Assembly: GCA_963995505.1 (NCBI GenBank)
Contig: OZ023180.1
Location: forward strand, 14,646,689 to 14,710,688
Length of the DNA: 64,000 nt
From: Hypericum androsaemum
Taxonomy: Eukaryota > Streptophyta > Magnoliopsida > Malpighiales > Hypericaceae
Direction: 5' to 3'
Under the pieces are notes generated by a model, which did no database searches, was not told the DNA's origin, and worked only from the letters and a program-made list of their open reading frames with translations. The position numbers were made by a program, and so were the translations under genes. Positions 45,701 to 58,466 of this stretch are shown piece by piece; position 1 is the stretch's first letter; each line of letters opens with the position of its first letter.

Positions 45701-46856
45701 CATATTTGATTGCTCGATGATATGTGTATTCCATAAGAAATTCTACCTCCGTGAACTTTGCGGTAATATCTGTGAACTCAGGAACAACAAATTTTATTGC
45801 TCCTAATCTTATTATACAACTTTACAGAAGCCTCTCAGAATTATCTTTTGTCAAGTACAAAAACCCAGGTCTTACTTTTCTCTGAGGCACCATGGACTTG
45901 AACATGAGTATTTGTAATCAAAAAGCAAAGAGTTATATGTATTGGAAGTTCTTGCTAGTCGTTGCGCATCGCTGTTGAGAGTTAAGGGCACCAGCATGTC
46001 TGAGTAGTTTCTGCTTAAAAGAAGTCTGGGTATTGCTGTTAAATTGTAATAGCAAATTATTAGCATTTCAAAGTATATTCATGATCTGATGTCAAGTCGG
46101 ATTACAATACACTGGGGCATTGTCAGTTGGAGGTGATTTAGTAACTAACTTTCTTGCAGGGGAGCAATGGGCCAGCCAAGGTTGCTTGTTCCTGTCGCTC
46201 TGGTCATGCTCTTTAACAGATGGAATGCGTAAGTAGTACCAACCTTCTTCTATGTCTCTTAGGATCGACTCCTGATGAAATTAATTTTATAGATAGTTGA
46301 ATTATTTGCTCAAGTCAGAACCAATATCAGTCTTTGGTTGCTCTTGGACATGGTGTGCTGATGAAAAAAATCACGGCATATCTAATCATGACAGCTAGAG
46401 CGCCCTTAAGCAACCCGTCTCTTGGAACAGTGCCAAATATGACTTGCTATTTGCTGTATGTAATAGTTGAATGACGGCTATTGTTTTATCCAATGAGCTT
46501 CTAATCTCATATTAGCAATTGCATGCACGGTCATTCTGATTACATTTTCTAATATGGGTAATGTTCATACTTACCGTGGTTAACTATTGCACGGTAGAGA
46601 ATTGTTCAGGGGCATTATCATCTCCTTGAAGTAGCAATAGTGTGTGTGTGCGCGCACGTGTGTTTGCGTTCATGCATGCATGCTGTACTCTAGATGTCGT
46701 GACTCTCGGCTTTGGTATTGATGCAGGATCATTGTACCTGAATATGGATACATGCACTTGGAATTAATACCTATGCTAGTGGGATTTTTTACCTACAAGA
46801 TCGCTACTTTCTATCAAGCCATAGAGGAAGCAATCACCATTGTTAAGAAGACGTAG
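42782..46856 (+). CDS. CGL160: CGL160, chloroplast ATP synthase assembly factor
   Basis: Nine exons, 42782-43093, 43975-44024, 44141-44219, 44299-44397, 44591-44671, 44770-44861, 45530-45616, 46160-46228 and 46727-46856, join in phase to 332 residues. The product matches 'Conserved only in the green lineage 160' along its length: PPTKIILPKKKPTRWSTGTA, SYGFLSLSRVMNLD, WKPAPTRREQDKWDRATKA and LTLGIGGVGLVSAYVSYSPE. The N-terminus serves as a chloroplast transit peptide plus stromal region. Exons 6-9 form an AtpI-like domain with about four membrane segments (FGAGLVGSLVYVRMLGN, PRLLVPVALVMLF, HLELIPMLVGFFTYK). The known role is assembly of the CFo c-ring/CF1 of the thylakoid ATP synthase. Intron 1 carries a TRIM retroelement; the exons look intact. 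Confidence 0.94.
43227..43525 (+). mobile_element. TRIM retroelement in CGL160 intron 1
   Basis: Two short LTRs start TGTTGAGAATCCCAC at 43227 and 43427. The 5' LTR ends TTAACA at 43336 and is followed directly by the initiator-Met primer site TGGTATCAGAGC (43337-43348). A polypurine tract GAGGGGGTG (43418-43426) precedes the 3' LTR. The internal region is only about 90 bp with no coding capacity. The 3' LTR loses similarity at about 43520, so its end is truncated. Confidence 0.9.
46644..46683. repeat. GT/GC microsatellite in CGL160 intron 8
   Basis: A GTGTGTGTGTGCGCGCACGTGTGT run followed by CATGCATGCATG, alternating purine and pyrimidine. Confidence 0.75.
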
Positions 46857-47716
46857 GCTCTAAGAAGAACTCATAATGTCGGATGATCTTCAAGATCTTG
46901 TCATGGCAGAGTCGAGGTTATTAGATAACACAACATGGCTTTCTTACTATAACCTCCATCCCAATACTTCTGCTTCTCAGTTCTTATCTTTAACATGTTG
47001 CCTTCCTTCTCGTTGACCATTATTTCAGGTAGTTGTGTTGAACATGGTTGGGCCACTGGAAGATATATTGCAGTTCATAGACTGAGAGGCTACTTAATCA
47101 ACTTCGTACCATTAAAAGCTTGGAGATGTACAGTTCAAAATGTGGTAAATAATTGCTAGGAGTGTTTGCCCACCACGTTTGGCAAAAATTGTATGTCGTA
47201 ATTAGAAATGAAATATCAAGCATCAAGTAATTTCTCTTTTCTGTTTTCTGGGTCTTCTTGATTTTATTAGTAAAGTTCGAACCTATACGTTTTTAAGAGA
47301 ATCCAATCTCCCGGTTTGAATTGGCCATTATGGTTTCCTGTTTGAGTTGGATTACGTGAAAAGAGAAGTCCAGCAGTCGAGGCATTTCGATGTGGGAAAT
47401 GCTTACCCTATGGAAGTATGAATTGGACCACGCATTTTGCATAAATATGCTATGAGACCTTAGCGATGGACTTGTCCATGCTCTTAACAATAATTGTGTG
47501 TTTTGGTAGTGAACGAGAGGCAAAACTCTTTCAAATTATTCAAGTATTTATTTAAACTATGTGAGATTGAAATTTTGCCAAAAAATAGGCCCTGTTTGTC
47601 AAAATAGATTCAGAGCATATAGTGTCAAAATAGATTTAGAGCATATAGTATATAACAGATTGGACAAATAGTTTGGTAAAACCAACTAGCAGATTGAAGA
47701 TTGAGCATGAGCCCCG
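46857..47716. other. 3' flank of CGL160
   Basis: Holds the presumed 3' untranslated region. Further right (47610-47650) a 20-bp word, ATAGATT(C/T)AGAGCATATAGT, is repeated. No gene was recognised. Confidence 0.45.
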
Positions 47717-48072
47717 ATCACTAACTTGTGCTGTTGATGGAAAATGATAAACTTGTCAATTTTACATCATAGTACATTTCTTACTTGGGAGAAACGCTTT
47801 GACATTATTCTTGAAGTAGCTCGAGGAATTCTTTATCTTCACCAATACTCTAGATTGAGAATTGTACATAGAAATTTGAATACAAGCAACATACTACTGG
47901 ATGAGGAAATGAATCCTAAATTCTAAGACTTCAACTTGGCAAAGATTGGCAAAGATAGGCATAGGGTAGCAGAACGGTGGAAGCACCGAAAGAGTGATAG
48001 GAACTTTATATGTTGTCAAATCATATCACATTATCATCTACGAGGTAACCGCGAGTACGCTTGTGCATGATA
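47717..48072 (+). pseudogene. receptor-like kinase fragment, left copy
   Basis: The reading [20 protein letters not shown], then [12 protein letters not shown] and [15 protein letters not shown], covers kinase subdomains VIa-VIb of a plant receptor-like kinase. The catalytic HRDLK is changed to HRNLN and the magnesium-binding DFG to DFN, with a stop just before it. So it is catalytically dead. A near copy lies inverted at 61062-61404, 13 kb away. Confidence 0.85.
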
Positions 48073-48101
48073 GCTGATTTCTTAGGAGCTAGTAAATTTT
48101 T

Positions 48102-48415
48102 GGGTAAATTACCCCATAATCCTTGGTGTTTGGTCATCCTCCCTCTCGGGTCTCTGTATTTTCAAAAATGATTTTACCATCCCTCGACTTTGGTTTTAGA
48201 AACTTTTGGGTCCCTGGCTGATGTTAGCACCCATTTTTTAATTTTTTATCAAGGGAAATGACCAAAATACCCTTGAAGATGATACATTTTTTTCTTTTTT
48301 TGAGAGTATTTTGGTCATTTCCATGAAAAAATGGGTGCTGACGTCAGCCAGAGACCCGAGAGTTTCTAAAACCAAAGTCGGGGGACGGTAAAATTATTTT
48401 TGAAAATGCAGGGAC
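48102..48415. mobile_element. TIR element (GACGTCAGC family), left part, interrupted by Athila
   Basis: The left arm GGGTAAATTACCCCATAATC is mirrored by the right remnant at 60576-60629, which ends AGGGTAATTTATCC. The hairpin of this half carries GGTCCCTGGCTGATG and the inverted GCTGACGTCAGCCAGAGACC around a short centre near 48260. Near-match 8-bp flanks (TAAATTTT and TAATTTTT) suggest a target duplication. The Athila element entered its right arm at 48416. Confidence 0.75.
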
Positions 48416-49902
48416 CGATGAGTGTAGAAATACTCTATCATCTATGTATGTTTTAGTGTTGGTTTTCCGCTGTTTCAAGTATTTTTGTTTGTTATGTATG
48501 GATGTAATGTCATATTTCTTGCTTTGAATATTTTAGTGTAGTTCTTGTGATTTTTATTGTGTTTTGTTCGTGTTTATTGCTAGGAGACTTTGTGGAGATG
48601 CGAGGAGGATATTGGTGCACCTTGGATCGTGTCAAAGACGATTAGATCAGCCGTGAAGAATGGTTCATGATCGGGACCTCGACGACATTGAGTAAACTGA
48701 CCTCGAGTGACTCAAATGAAGATAACTTTCGTATACGAAGTTCGATGGAAACGAGTAGGCGATTGTGGAAAGAAGACATCCGTGGCTACAACTTTGTCTC
48801 TAATGGCCTTCTTCCAATTCGGAGTCTAAGAGGGTGAAAAATTCGTCCAAAGTCAAGCTTCAAATCTGAGATCTTGCCTAGCCGAGATGGGCCAGAATTC
48901 ATGAACCATTTTGGGCCCATTTCGGGATTATCCATGGCTTTACTTGGCTGGAACTTTAGAAATAGTTTAGTTAGTTCGAGTTGGAAATTTTTGTATAAAT
49001 AGCTATTGGCTTTCCTTGCAAGTCATAACTTAGAACTCTTAGACTTAGATATTTTCCTAAAAACACTCACCAACTCTACTCTCTCTCTTTTGGAAGGAGA
49101 ATTTGGCTCATCATTGTTGGAGCTTGTAGAGAACTTAAAGGAAAACTTTTGAAAGCTTGAAGATCATATTGAGCTTTCTCTAACCCTCTCTTTTATGTTC
49201 ATGTTTTACTTGCTTCGTTTAATGGATGTGTTTAGTTGTGTAGTTGATATGTGTGAGTAGTTGATTATTGGGTTTGGTGCCTTGATGACATCTACTTAAC
49301 CTATGGTTTAGTGGGGTTAAAATGCTAAGGTTTGTGAACTAGTTAATGAGTTTAATACTTAATCTTGATTGATCACCTTGATTATGAACTTGATTAATAT
49401 TAATTGCCAGGAAGAGTTAGGATTAATGGACCATTTAACTAGTTAATTATTTGTCTTTTGACGAGGAATCTCATTAGGTGGTTAGTTGTCCAAAGGGTGA
49501 TGGTTATAATTAGTAATTAGTTAGATTAGATGGCTAATTAGTCACGAGAGTATGATTAGTTTAACTAAGTTTAATTAATTATCGATTTAGACTAATTAAT
49601 GGTGAGAGCATTGATTAGTTGCTTTAGAAATACCCAAACCATAATACAAACTTAATAAATCCCATAGACCATTTGGTTATCTAGGTGTCATTGGTACCAA
49701 GCCCACTCTTTCCTTTATTGTTAAAATCATCTTCTAGTTAGTCGTTGTAGTAACCAACTCGTGTTTGGAATTGACAAATCTATTACTTGTAGTTCTAAAC
49801 TAGTGGTCGAGTCGTATTTGTGGCCTAGAACTTAGTCCTTGTGGGACGACAATCCCTTACTTACTCTTTATTGCAAGAGGGGTGTAAAAACCCTTCCTTT
49901 CA
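48416..49902 (+). repeat. Athila 5' LTR
   Basis: 1487 bp, starting CGATGAGTGTAG (expected TGATGAG, so the first base is mutated) and ending CCTTCCTTTCA. A TATA box TATAAATA lies at 48995-49002. It is a few percent different from the 3' LTR by eye. Confidence 0.92.
48995..49002 (+). promoter_or_regulatory. TATA box of the Athila 5' LTR
   Basis: TATAAATA in the context TTTGTATAAATAGC, conserved in the 3' LTR at 59664-59671. Confidence 0.65.
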
Positions 49903-49922
49903 ATTGACGCCATTTCCGGGGA
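49903..49922 (+). promoter_or_regulatory. primer binding site (tRNA-Asp type)
   Basis: ATTGACGCCATTTCCGGGGA directly follows the 5' LTR. It resembles TGGCGCCGTTGCCGGGGA, the Asp-tRNA site known from Athila elements, with a few changes. Confidence 0.75.
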
Positions 49923-50148
49923 TTAAGTGATAGACACTTAATTTGGCTTGCGAACTTGGATTAGGATATTTATTTATTTTATTTTATTTATTTACTTGGA
50001 TACTTAGTACCTTTGTTGTTTGTCTTACAAGGTACTTGTTTGTCGCATGCCCCGAACTCATTCCACCAACAACCTTCCGGTGAAAATAGAAGTGGACATT
50101 AGATACTTGGAAAGGACATTGCGATAAGAGCGAAGAATTCAAGAAAGG

Positions 50149-52029
50149 ATGAATGCACAAGAAGATCCGCAAGGAGATGGAGCTCCTCGAAGGACTCTCA
50201 TGGATTATTCTAGGCCTACCTTGAGGGGGGCAATGTCCGGAGTGCCTAGGCCAAATATCCAAGCTAACAACTTCGAGATCAAGCCGGCCGTGATACAGAT
50301 GCTCAAATCTTCGGTCCAATTTTATGGGTTGCCGATTGAAGACTCCAACGACCATATTGCTAACTTTTTGGAGATAGCCGACACATGCAAGTACAATGGA
50401 GCTTCCGATGATGCCGTGAAGCTTAGGTTGTTCCCATTTACTTTGCAAGATAAGGCCAAGATGTGGTACAAGCAATTGGTCGGGACATCGATAGCCACAC
50501 GGGAGGAGCTAGCTAATGCGTTCCTTGAAAAGTACTTTCCTTACTCAAAGATGAATAGACTCGTGAAGGAGATTAACAATTTTCAACAATTTGAGAATGA
50601 GTCTTTGAGTGAAGCTTGGGAGAGATTCAAGGGATTGCAAAGGAGTTGCCCACACCATAACTTGAAGGAGGAGTCGCTACTCCAAACTTTTTACTTCGGT
50701 CTTGGATCCTCAACAAGGGGTACGGTTGATGCGGCCTCCAACAGATCATTCTTGAGAAAGGATAGAGATGATGCCCACCACATCTTAGAGGAGTTGGCAG
50801 CTACAAATATTCTAATGGCCAATGAGAGAGCGAGATAATCGAGTAAGGAGCAAGTAGAAGTTATTGATATTGACATTGCCTCCTCTATTAAAGCTCAATT
50901 GGCTTTGTTGTCAAAGAAGGTGAATGATCTAAGCTTGAACAAAAAAAATGCGGCGGTCGTACAAACAAATTGTGAAGTTTGTGGCAATGTTGGCCATGAG
51001 ATGAACGAGTGTGCCATGTTAGGCTCTACTATGGAGGAAGTGAATTTTGTTGGTGCTCAAGGGCAAGGAGAAAATAGGATGAGAAACAACCCATATTCCT
51101 CTACCTACAATCTCGGTTAGAGAAATCACCCGAATTTCTCTTGGAGAGGAGGAAGTAGTGGAGATAACATGGCGATTGTTTCGGATAAGGGACTTCCTCT
51201 TCGCAATGGACCTCAAGGGCCTCCTCCGGGTTTCCAACTATGTTTTTCTTTGATGGAACGTATGGGAACTATTGAGGAGAAGTTCGAAAAGATGGACAAA
51301 TTCATGCAAGAAGTTGGAGGAGTGGTTAGCCAACAAGGATAAATTTTGGCCGCCATAAATCAACAAGGCTCAAGGTAAAATAACCTAGAACAAATCCTCA
51401 AGGGTCAAGCAACCGCAATGCATAATATGGAGAGGAAACTTGGAGCAATTGCCCATAGAGAGTCCGGCTCTCTTCCAAGCTCCACGGAGGCTAATCCTCG
51501 AGGAAATGTGAGTGCAATTATTTGGAGGAGTGGAAAGGAAATCATTTCTCAAGAGATGAGCCCAAAATTAGATGAAAACTATGTGGAGGCCAATGAAAAA
51601 GAGAAGAATGCCGAGAAGAACAAAGAGGTAGAGAAAGAGAAAAGTCATTTTGTTGAGATTGAGGAGGAAGAGGAGTATGTGCCACCGCCATCAAAGATCC
51701 CTCCTCTACCATTTCCTTAAAGAGTTAAGAAGAAGAACGTGATGGACGACAAATTTCTTGGCTTTATGGAGAAAATAAAAAATGTCCAAATTAGTGTCTC
51801 TTTTCTAGAGATGTTAGATCAAGTTCTTCACTACTCCAAAAGAACTCATCACAAAGAAGCAGAAGTGGAAAATGGAGAGACGATAGCCCTCACGACGAAG
51901 TGTAGCTCTCTCATCTCCAAAGATCTCCCGACAAAGTTAAAAAATCTGGGGAGTTTCACTATTCCTTATTTTGTTGGTGACGTTGAGTTTCCCAAGTGTT
52001 TATGTGATTTAGGCGCTAGCATAACTTGA
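50149..52029 (+). pseudogene. Athila gag and start of protease, broken by stops
   Basis: The retrotransposon gag domain is at about 50290-50760 (WYKQLVGTSIATREELANAF, LSEAWERFKGLQRSCPHHNL). A CCHC zinc knuckle, CEVCGNVGHEMNEC, follows at about 50975-51015. A Lys/Glu-rich linker and the approach to the protease end with LCDLGAS at about 52000-52020. All parts stay in one frame but stops interrupt at about 50836, 51118, 51340, 51376 and 51718. A frame change follows right after the DLGAS motif. The gag would form the particle shell and package RNA. Confidence 0.85.
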
Positions 52030-55000
52030 TGCCTTTTTCTATTTTGAGGAGGCTTGGCTTGTGTGAGGTGAAACCCACATCTATGCGTCTCCAATTGGCA
52101 GACCAAACCATAAAGAAGCCATTCAGGGTCGTGGAGGATGTCTTGTTGAAGATTGATAAGTTTATCTTCCCCGTGGACATTGTGGTGCTGGATTTTGATG
52201 AGGACAAGAGTTGTCCACTAATTCTTGGCCGGTCGTTTCTCAACACGACACGTGCCTTGGTGAATGTGCATGACGGAAGATTGGTCCTCCGAATAGGGGA
52301 GGAGAAAGTAAAGTTCAAGATGTCTAATGCGATACGTCACCCTCTTGATAAATGTGTGTGCATAAAGGTTGATGTCGTGGAGGAATGTGTCCTCGAGTTT
52401 GGCAAGGAGAGCATATTGAGGATTGAAGATGGAATGGATGAAGAGATTCATGGAGAACAAAAAGAGGATGACTTGGAAGAGTTCCTGGGAGAAGCTGATA
52501 AAAAAGGTCTCCATGAGGATTTGGAGCTTGATTTGAAGTATCGTACTCCACCTTCCATCATTAAGGCTCCAAGCGTGGAGTTGAAAGAGCTACCCTCCCA
52601 TTTACGATATGCATTCTTGAAGGATGGAGGAAGACTCCCCATTATCATCTCCAACAAGCTCTCTAAGGAGCAAGAGGGGAGGGTGCTAGGAATCGTGAAC
52701 AAACAGATTAAGGCCATGGCTTGGCAAATATCTGACATCAAGGGGATAAGTTCCGACATTATTATGTATCACATCCACATGGAGGAGGGAGCCAAGCCGC
52801 GGGTGGATAGGCAAAGAAGATTGAATCCTAATATGAAAGAAGTTGTGAAGAAGGAGGTGATCAAGCTCCTAGAAGCTAGCATCATTTATCCCATCTCAGA
52901 TAGTGAGTGGGTAAGCCTGATCCATTGTGTTCCAAAGAAAAGAGGAATCACTGTTATGATCAATGATGAGGGCGAGCTCATTTTCACAAGAACTGTGACC
53001 GAATGGCGGGTATGCGTGGAATACCGAAAGTTGAATGCCGCCACACGTAAGGATCATTTTCCTCTTCCATTCATTGATCAAATGTTGGAGAGAATTGCCA
53101 GGTATTCCCACTATTGCTTCTTGGATGGGTACTCGGGCTACAACCAAATTGCAATATACCCAAGCGATCAAGAGAAGACATCTTTCACTTGTCCCTTCGA
53201 TATTTTTGCTTATCGACGAATGCCTTTTGGATTGAGTTGTGCCCAGCCACTTTCCAACGGTGCATGGCGGCTATCTTTTGGGGGATGAATGAGAAAATTA
53301 TGGAGATCTTCATGGATGATTTTTCGATATTTGGAGACTCCTTTGATAGCTGGTTGGCCAATTTTGACAAGGTCTTGGAAAGATGTAAAGAGAAGATCTT
53401 AGGCATAAGATCTCCCGAGTGGGCATCAAGGTGGACAGAGCCAAGACAGAAGCAATAGAGAAGATGGAAGCACCGACTTCAGTTAAAGGAGTACGAGCCT
53501 TTCTTGGCCATGCCAGTTTCTACCAAAAATTTAAAAAGGATTTTTCTTTTATCGCGAAGCCGTTCACTAATTTGCTTGTGAAGGATGTGCCCTTTAATTT
53601 TGATGAGCCATGCCTTCAAGATTTGATATTTTGAAGAAAGCTCTTGTCACAGCTCTGATTATCTCTCCTCTGGATTGGAAGCTACCATTTGAGATGATGT
53701 GTGATGCGAGCGACATCGCATTGGGATGTGTGCTTGGTCAAAAAAAGGAGGGGAAGCTTCATGTCATCCACTATGCAAGTAGAGTGTTGGCGGGCGCCCA
53801 ACTAAATTACACCACCACCGAGAAGGAGTTGCTTGTAGTCGTGTACGCATGTGACAAGTTCCGACCATATTTACTTGGGTCGAAGGTGATAATCTACACA
53901 GATCATGCAGCTTTGAGGTACTTATTCTCCAAACAAGATGCTAAGCCGCGACTTATCTGGTAGATTTTATTGCTCCAAGAATTTGACTTGTTCATTAAAG
54001 ATAAGAAGGGTTCGAAAAATATTGTCGCGGACCATCTCTCTCGGCTAGAGAAAAGTGATGTAATGGAGACTCATGGAAAGATCAAAAAAGAGTTTTTAGA
54101 TGAGGATTTGATGCTCGTTAATAATGTGGAGGCACCTTGGTATACGGATTTTGCCAACTTCCTAGTTGGAGGCATTGTTCCTATGGATTTGAGTTATCCC
54201 CAACGAAAAAAATTCCTAAAGGATGCTCAACTCTATGTGTGGGATGAGCCTTACCTTTTTAAGAGGTGTAGTGATGGGTTGCTTCGACGGTGCATTGCGG
54301 ATGAAGAAGTTATGGATGTTTTGGAGCAATGTCATAGTACCCCATATTCAGGTCACTATGGAGCGACAAGGACCGCATCGCGAGTCTTTGAATATGGGTT
54401 TTATTGGCCCAACATTTTTAAGGATGCTCGTTCTTTTGTTGCTCAGTGCGATCGATGCCAAAGGACCGAAAATATCTCAAAGAGGAATATATGCTGTTCT
54501 CTGGAATTCTTGAAGTTGAGCTCTTCGATGTTTGGGGGTTGGACTTCATGGGACCTTTCCCAACCTCTTATGGAAATAAGTGTATCTTAGTGTGAGTGGA
54601 CTACGTATCTAAGTGGGTGGAAGCTTGGGCATCACCAACCAATGATGCTAAGGTGGTCATTCGCTTTATCAAAAAGTTCTTCTCAAGATTTGGAGTGCCA
54701 ATGGCTATTATAAGCGATGGCGGTTCACACTTTTGCAACCGACCATTTGAGATTTTATTGAAGAGGTATGGGGTCACTCACAATGTTGCTACACCTTATC
54801 ACCCCCAAACAAGTGGGCAAGTTGAACTATCTAACCGGGAACTGAAGAAGATCCTAAAAAAGATGGTTGGAGGAGCAAGAAAGGATTGGGCAAACAAGCT
54901 TGATGATGCCTCATGGGCATACCGAACAGCATTCAAAATGCCTATCGGGATGTTGCCATACAAGCTTGTATATGGCAAGGCATGCCACCTCCCCGTAGAG

Positions 55001-55384
55001 CTAGAGCATCGAGCATTTTGGGCCATCAAGACCCTGAATTATGACTACAAAAAAGTCAGTGAGCGAAAGGTATTGCAACTTGAAGAGTTGGACGAAATCC
55101 ATGACATGGCGTTCGAGAGCTCTAGGCTTTACAAGGAGAAGATGAAAAGATCACATGATGCCCACATCGTGAAGAAGGAATTCAAGGAGGGTCACCAAGT
55201 GCTACTCTACAACTCCCGATTGAGACTTTTTCCGGGAAAGATCAAGTCAAAATGGAGTGGCCCGTTCAAAGTGTTGAGAGTTTTCCCATTCGGAGCCCTA
55301 GAATTAGAAAGAAGTGATGGAGGAATTTTCAAGGTGAATGGCCAAAGGTACAAGATTTACCTTAGTGGCGATATTGAACGATGA
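52026..55384 (+). pseudogene. Athila pol: protease, RT, RNase H, integrase, frameshifted
   Basis: Domains in order: rest of retropepsin (CPLILGRSFLNTTRALV, near 52212-52262), reverse transcriptase (WRVCVEYRKLNAATRKDHFP near 53005; active-site-type FMDDFSIFG near 53312), RNase H ([15 protein letters not shown] near 53700; TDHAALRYL near 53900), zinc-binding HxxxHxxC region (near 54345-54460) and integrase core (near 54540-54900; GFDF-like [24 protein letters not shown]). Frames change near 53240 and 53400, where a segment of roughly 30-40 codons linking RT to RNase H is missing, again near 53620 and near 54500-54590. A stop lies at 53961. It cannot encode an active enzyme. Confidence 0.88.
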
Positions 55385-56333
55385 TCGGAAGTGCAGTCCA
55401 TGACTTCACCCTCCGATGCATGAATAAGGAGAGTAAAGTCAAGCTAACGACTATAACTTAGCATTTTTTTAATTATCTTTATAATGTCTTTGTCTATATG
55501 TATTTTTCATATTATGTTTGTTCTTATTCGGGGATGATTTTGAAGTATTAGTTCATGCTTATGGGATCTCTTGCATTTTTAAGGTGATCCAGACGGTTGG
55601 ATGCTTGACGAGGGACACGGGGGGGGGGGGGGGGGGGGGGCGTAGCCGTTCAAAACTGGGATCTACCCCCTGCCTAAATGGTATGCGTTGGAATCGGAGA
55701 AGGATGAAATCGCTAAAAAAAAGGGAGGAGAGGCCAGTGGCCGCCAGCCAACCCAGCGGCAGCCGTATAGAGAAATAGCCGCCGTTCTCGGTGGACGCCA
55801 GGTAGTCTGGCGGGCGCCGGGTTCAAAGAAAAAAAAGGGAAGTGGCTAGCGACCGCCAGCCGACCCAGCGGCCATCGGCAGACCGCCCGTTGCTGGCAGA
55901 GGCCAGCAAACCCGGCGGGCGCCGGGTGACGTAGGAAGGGGGTATAAAACCCCCCTTCTTTCCTCTTCCTCTCCACATTTCCTCCAACATCACAAACCTC
56001 CATACTCACCCAAAAGAAAAAGCTAGCCCTCACCACCACAATCATCCATCTCAACCAACATCCCGCCATCACCTTCCCGTAGCTCCGACAGCCATTGCCA
56101 CCCATTGCCTCCCCGAGCTAAAAAGGGTAAAACCCTAAATTTTTCTCCTCGAGTCAATTCCCGAAAAACAGAGCTTCGAAAACACACGCTCCTTTGGAAA
56201 AACTTGACCATCAAGGCGAGGCCTATACACTGATCCAACCAGCTCCGACCACCACCGTTGGCCGCCGCTCACCAGAGTTCAGCCGTCAGCCGCCGCTCGT
56301 CAAGAATTTTCGGCCATTCCTCCGCGCACCGCA
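55385..56333 (+). other. Athila pol-ORF3 spacer with G run
   Basis: Non-coding, with a 22-base G run at 55619-55640 and GC-rich GGCGGGCGCCGGG words. A TATA-like box lies in its second half. Confidence 0.7.
55943..55949 (+). promoter_or_regulatory. internal TATA-like box ahead of the Athila 3' frame
   Basis: TATAAAA stands between G and C runs (GGGGGTATAAAACCCCCC), about 390 bp before the third reading frame, and is followed by a C/T-rich leader and CACC-rich leader-like sequence. It could start a subgenomic transcript. Confidence 0.4.
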
Positions 56334-57494
56334 ATGGCCACCAAAGCAAGCTCAAGCCATCGAGGTTGGAAAATACCTGCTCCTAAACGCAGGAATAGAG
56401 CGACCGGTCCAAACCCTCCGCCACCTCCTCAGTCTCCATCGCGTCAAGAATATTCTGCGCACGAGGGCGACATGTATACCTCTTTCCAAAACCTTGATCA
56501 ATTTCTGCATGCAGCTATTAATTAGATTCATATGAGCACTTTAAGAATTGATGTGAAGCTGAAAGCCACAATGAAACATTTGGGTTGGGAAACATTTGCA
56601 AATAATCAAATTCCCACTTGTCTGGATCTGACACTTGAATTTTACTGCACTTTGAAAATAGCTGAGGACAACTCGTCCTTCACTGCTCATTTATTTGGTA
56701 AATCCATTAAGGCAGATGAAGATGTCATGATAGAAATTTTAGGCCTTCGTAAGTCGGGTGGGAATCAATTAGACTTTCTGACGTATGAGGAAGCAGATAA
56801 GAAATGGAAAGCACTCACTCATTTTGACCATTACTTATCCGGTGGAACACCTGCTGGTCTAATATGTGAACCCTATATTTGTGTGCTGCATCATTTTATG
56901 TGTTTAGCCGTTAATGGTCAGTTTGAGGAGAGTAAGGTAACTCGTACTCAACTGTACACCATTCATTGCATGAGAACCAAGAAACGGTTTAGCACTTTTG
57001 CCTTATTAATGTATGTGCTTTATCGAACCATCACCCCTCCGCGAACGAAGTATCTATATCTTGGGCATGTTGTTTCACTGCTCGCAGAGCACTTCTTTCC
57101 TGATGAATTTGCATATTACAAAGGTCCCATATGGGATTTGTACTACATGGACATACAACGCCTGTGCTCCTATCAACTCCTTAACAAGATCAGGCAGAAT
57201 GGCTAAGATGTGTACTCTTTAAAGTCTTGGGAGGACCGCAAAACTGTCAAAGACCGCCTCAAGGCTGATGCTCCGACCAGAGTGCCGGCACACCAAGTTG
57301 AACTTAATGAACTTGCAGATTGCGTAGTTGCCATCGATGTGCGAGTGCAAGAGCTGGCAACTACAAATGCAGCCTATTGGGAACGGCAAAACAAATACAA
57401 CGCTCGTATGGAGGCAGCGCAACAAGCTCAATTTGAGTGGATGCGTTCTCATTACAACATCCCACCACCACCATCATTTCTAACTCAAGACTAA
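56334..57494 (+). pseudogene. Athila third reading frame (ATHILA ORF-1-like), broken
   Basis: One frame runs through with in-frame stops at about 56523 and 57204. It begins with a Pro/Arg-rich segment (PAPKRRNRATGPNPPPPPQS). The central part, with LTLEFYCTLKI, IEILGLRKSGG and LLAEHFFPDEF, resembles the plant ATHILA ORF-1 family of uncharacterised proteins. The last part is Gln/Ala-rich. In this element class the position after integrase is sometimes called envelope-like, but nothing here, such as a signal peptide or membrane anchor, supports that role. Confidence 0.75.
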
Positions 57495-58435
57495 TGGAAG
57501 TTTCCTAGCACTTTATTTTTCTTTAGTTATTTTCTTATCTTCGTGATGTCTTGAGTTTGCTATATTTTTTTGATGTCTTGTTCTTTATGTTTGATTGATT
57601 TTCTCATGCTTAGTTATTAATGCATTTATTAGTATAGCTTAATTGTTTAGATGTCTATGTGCTCCCTACACCTCGAGGACAATGTGTCTTCCAAGTGTGG
57701 GGGTGTGGTTCCACTTAGAAATCCTTTGTGTGTTTATGTCTAGTTTGTCTTGTTTAGGCAATGATTTGGCATGAATTTTTCAAAATTTGACCCCCTTCAA
57801 AATTCTTCAACTTGTGTTAGAATCTTGCCACACACCTAGTTAGAAAATGAACTCGAGCACAAGGCCTAAGAACTTGTAGAAACCTCACCCTCGGTTGTTT
57901 AGACTAGTGGTCTCACTATATAGATTAGACTAGAGGGTTGATGAGTGACCTTATAAGGAACTTTGAACCAAAGGAGGAGACAACCGTCTTCATTTATTCA
58001 TGAGGTACCTACATGAGTCCGGTTGATCGAGGTATCCTACTAGTACTTGATATGGTCTTAGTTGTGTGGCGTTAATGAATGACGGGGGCTAGTCCTTTGA
58101 AATTGAGCATGGAGCTTTAGAGCCAAGAACCCTTATATCCATTGCTTTAACCCATTGAGCCTAGCCATTCTTTGATCATATTATATGTATACCAACTTTA
58201 AGCCTTATATCCACCATCATCCCGACCTTAGGTCATCCTATCCGAGGACGCATAAGTTTACACTTTTTGGGGAATGATATGTATTGGGTGTAGTTGGTAG
58301 CTTAGTGTTCTTATGTGTTAATTATTAGAAATTTGGGTAGTTGAGAGGCCATACAAAGAAGCCGAGTTTTTGATTAGAAAATGCCAAGTTTGTGTGTGTG
58401 AAAAAGAAAAGAAAAAATGAAAAAGAAAAGAAAAA

Positions 58436-58466
<31 letters not shown>

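Noticed and set aside
56334..57494. Envelope gene in the Athila element
   Set aside because: The frame resembles the ATHILA ORF-1 family but has no visible signal peptide or membrane anchor, so an envelope role is not supported.
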